DNA of 64,000 bases from Mariannaea sp. PMI_226 (lineage: Eukaryota > Ascomycota > Sordariomycetes > Hypocreales > Nectriaceae), in the NCBI GenBank assembly GCA_024336345.1, contig JANFOG010000001.1, positions 558,001 through 622,000 of the forward strand, written 5' to 3'. Shown piece after piece: positions 61,319 through 64,000 of this stretch. Every line of letters starts with the position of its first letter. The first letter of the stretch is position 1. A program made the position numbers and the translations under genes. The notes beneath the pieces were generated by a model that had not been told where the DNA came from, searched no databases, and saw nothing but the letters and a program-made list of their open reading frames with translations.

Positions 61319-61850
61319 CTTCAATGGCCAAGTCAGTCGCAGAATACCCGTCTTGTCTTGCAAATGCGAGCGTTTTCGAAATCTTTCTTTTTTGGGAAAA
61401 AAGAAACAAAAGAACTCCCTCTCTACGATCAAGTCCATGGGCTTCGTTACATCAGCAATATGTCTTCCTAGCATATTCAAAGGATATTGTCTCGTAGACC
61501 TCAACCTCACTTCGTGGCTCAAACGACTACAACGACTAAAATCTACATTATCTTAGTATGGGATCTCTGAGCTTCATACTCGACCTCATTTCCTGTGTTA
61601 GATAATATACTGCATCTATTATCCGTTGAAGTCATAAAGCAGAGTGTTGGGGCTCATAACCTGGAATTCTTCCACTGTTGGTCTCAAGATTTCCAAACAC
61701 TTGACATCTCATTTCTCCACGAACCGATTGGCAAAGAAGCAAGTAATTTGCTAGATGCTCTATCTGGCATCGTAAACTTGGGTAATATTCAACGAGGCCA
61801 TGAAATAATAATAATAAATACACGTTTCCATATCAATAATAAAAATATTT
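61319..61850 (-). pseudogene. Possible decayed coding segment upstream of the F-box-like gene
   Basis: On the minus strand several frames alternate with interruptions: EYYPSLRCQIEHLANYLLLC, then LQRIIDAVYYLTQEMRSSMK, then EVEVYETISFEYARKTYC with a stop, and finally QDGYSATDLAIEAALVRLRK before a stop at about 61302. Each piece has gene-like composition, but stops and frame changes separate them. This suggests a degenerate gene of unknown family; the base composition is AT-rich and chance cannot be excluded. Confidence 0.2.
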
Positions 61851-62304
61851 GATGTGCTCCATCGACTGTAATATATTAGACTTCACAATCGTCTAGGGTA
61901 GGTAGCTAGGGTAAATCGCTTGACAACGTATTGATAGCGGCAGATGTTAGAGAGGTGAGGTAAGGCAGTACAGTAGCTCACTGTGCTGTGGGGGCCACAT
62001 CCCCGCATGAACCCATTCTACCCAAGAGCTCTGATTCTAGCTCACATGGAAGCTAAACCGCCCCAGCATTGACGCCAACCGTGTGAACCTCACCCCCCTC
62101 ATCATAGGGTGCCTGACTGACATCGCACTGAATCCCAGTTAGCATAACTATCATCGTCGGGCCTAATAAGCCCGAGGCCTGGCCTTCCGAGCTCTCTCGT
62201 CACCGACGCTTCAGGCACTTTCGATGAACAGCGAGCCCCTGACAGCCATTTAGCCGATCTTCTCTACCTCCCAAGACCCTAACGCCGGCCTCAAGTTGCC
62301 AAGC

Positions 62305-63961
62305 ATGGACCGTCTCCCACGGGAACTCGTCGAGGAGATACTGGAGAAATATGTCGCACAAGGTCACAAGAATGCTGTTCTCCCACTTCGCCTCGTGTGT
62401 CGAGTGTTTGACCAGATCCTCAAGCCCATCGTCTGCCGTACTCTTGGACTCGACTTTTCTCGCCTGAATAGGAGAAGCAACAGACAGCATCCTCGAACGG
62501 ATGAACTGCAAACTATTGGCCGCTACTGCAAGAGCATTTACATCGACCTCATGGTCATACGAGACGAATGTGCGTAATTCAACCCTCCCTTTATAACCTG
62601 ATCTGAACAATGGATTTGTGTTTTGCTGACACAATTGGTGAGCAGTGGAAGTGGATTTTCTTGCAGATCTCTTCGAACGCGTTCCAGCCATGTCGGACTT
62701 TTGTCGCACGTTACACAAGAAGTACTGCATGAACGACCGGTCATTTACGGAATTGGAATACTTTCTGATAGTCGAAGCCATCTTGTTCAACTGCCGCGAC
62801 ATCGACCGCCTCCGATTGAATCTCCCCATTCAGCTCGTTGGTCGACATTGCAACGTATCAACCAGAGTCCTCGCCAACACATTGAAGGCGTTTGCTCTGC
62901 GCCCCGAGGAGGATTCTGCGCACCTCAAGGCGCTAGTCGTGGAAAATATTACCGACATTGGAATATGTCATCTATGGATGAACCCATCAGACGTGGTGAA
63001 CATTATGAAAGTACTCCAAGCGCTGGAACACCTCGTTCTTACTCTACGACGACACGAAACTGAACCGCAACGGGTGTCGGTATTTGGTGCTTGCCTTTGG
63101 AATTTGATGGCAACCGCAGACCGCTTGCTAAGCTTGTGTTTGATGGGGGCGCATGGAGATGATCGGTCTCCCAGAGATGTGAAGCTGACCAGGTCTCAGC
63201 AGATGCCCGTAGAGGAGTGGCGAGCCAGGTCATTACCTGCTCCAAATGAGCACCTGGTTCTGGCAAATCTAACATGCCTGGAACTTAAGCGAATGGAGTT
63301 GTCTGCCGAGGTCATGATCCGTATCGTGCAGAATTTGGGCTCCACGCTAGAAGAGCTCTACTTGAACGAGGTATATCTGAAAGTGGAACAGGCTCAGGAC
63401 CTCAACGCAGGAGGAAAGGACATTCTTTGGGTTGGTCTTCCAAACCAACGGCCCCCGGCCGAGGGACGATGGATTGCGATGGCACTGAGATGTGCTGCAC
63501 CACACCTGCGAGTTTGCCGGGCATCTTTCCTTGGGTATGATCGCTATCTGAGGGAAGATGTTCCTAATATTCCGGAATTCGACTTTGTCGACCCCTGCGG
63601 TTTAGGTCGTGGTATAACCCAGCGCTTCGTCGAGGTGGTCATGGGCATACAACAGCCAAACATGCCCAATGGAGATCCCGTGGAGTATCTTCCGGCCAAC
63701 TCACAACATGATTACCTCTTAAACCAGCTTAAGCCGCGAAGCCATGCACCGAGAGTGACAGACTACGACACCAACGCACACCAGCTAGACGTAGCGAACC
63801 CGACGTCTGAATGGCTGCGCAAGCTTGACGGCATATTCCAGAACCTAAACTCCAACACGCTCGACGAGCTGCACTACATTGCTGAGACTGCTTGCCGGGG
63901 GATGAATGAAATACAGCGCCGGAGGAGTGAACCGGCAGGCGGCAGGCAGCCCGTCTTCTGA
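62305..63961 (+). CDS. F-box-like domain protein
   Basis: Exons 62305-62569 and 62646-63961 give 526 residues. The GTGCGT donor, TGCTGAC branch site and GAGCAG acceptor restore RDELEVDFLADLFERVPA. The N-terminus carries an F-box-like motif (LPRELVEEILEKYVAQGHKN, VLPLRLVCRVFDQILKPIV), the usual Skp1-contacting region of an SCF ubiquitin ligase adaptor. The remainder has Leu-rich segments (RLRLNLPIQL, LANLTCLELKRMELSAEVMI, LGSTLEELYLNEVYLKVEQ) like the LRR-like folds of fungal F-box proteins, and no other domain I recognise. The substrate is unknown. The proposed start is the first ATG that opens the F-box; a TTG three codons earlier is not a likely start. Confidence 0.75.
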
Positions 63962-64000
63962 TTTTAAACAGCATTGATATGTTTTTTGACTTAACGAGTT

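Larger units (their letters stand above)
57286..62304. other. 5 kb divergent intergenic region
   Basis: Separates two genes transcribed apart. It contains the CTAGGTACCTAG palindrome at 59120-59131, a related TACCTAAGGTAGGTACC block at about 59031-59047, AGTACGA repeats at 60868-60895 and a (GT)n tract near 60790-60808. One weak coding-like minus-strand stretch is listed separately. No confident gene is seen. Confidence 0.5.

Noticed and set aside
23500..63961. CRISPR, rRNA, mating-type, or secondary-metabolite core genes
   Set aside because: No array of spaced direct repeats, rRNA sequence, HMG/alpha-box, or PKS/NRPS/terpene-synthase motif was seen.

Overview
The window is nuclear DNA of a filamentous ascomycete, most likely a Sordariomycete of the order Hypocreales (Fusarium- or Trichoderma-like). 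The evidence is short introns (51-150 bp) with fungal donors (GTRNGT type) and CTAAC/CTGAC branch sites, pyrimidine-rich leaders, A-rich start contexts, intergenic TAGGTACCTA-type motifs, and eleven conserved proteins that read as filamentous-fungal orthologues. The genus is an inference and was not tested.

Layout. 1-3.5 kb is non-coding flank plus the promoter and leader of a Pho80/Clg1-type cyclin (3528-4535, +). A FAM192A/Fyv6-like nuclear protein (6567-7449, +) faces TIM54 of the mitochondrial inner membrane (7844-9214, -) tail to tail. The NDR kinase COT1 follows (11620-13758, +, four exons), facing the U2 snRNP protein SF3A2/Prp11 (14636-15352, -). A PLP class-III aminotransferase of the glutamate-1-semialdehyde aminomutase type (15969-17424, -) carries a GC-AG intron. 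It shares a divergent promoter region with the ribosome-assembly GTPase NUG1 (18261-20060, +), which runs into the exosome nuclease DIS3/RRP44 (20339-23341, -). SF3A2, NUG1 and DIS3 thus form an RNA-processing neighbourhood, though nothing suggests an operon-like unit.

A gene-poor stretch of about 12 kb follows (23.4-35.5 kb). Its right end is a 3 kb pyrimidine-rich leader/promoter of an RSC7/SWP82-type chromatin-remodelling subunit (35521-37916, +), which converges with DPB4, the histone-fold subunit of DNA polymerase epsilon and of ISW2/CHRAC-like remodellers (39375-40623, -, four exons). Next come a small single-pass membrane protein (42728-43498, -), a second gene-poor stretch of about 13 kb (43.5-56.5 kb), a secreted, probably GPI-anchored cysteine-rich DUF7707-type protein (56539-57285, -), and an F-box-like protein (62305-63961, +).

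The gene-poor regions are not empty. They hold unrecognised or decayed coding-like segments (near 10.4, 24.3, 26.0, 27.6, 53.9, 54.4 and 61.5 kb), homopolymers (T43, C24, T22), a plus-strand G-quadruplex motif beside a minus-strand one, and the dispersed TAGGTACCTA-type motif. I saw no tRNA, rRNA, CRISPR, intact transposon, or secondary-metabolite core enzyme (PKS, NRPS or terpene synthase). No clearly undescribed multi-gene system is visible. The most novel material is the decayed or orphan coding segments and some gene-structure oddities.
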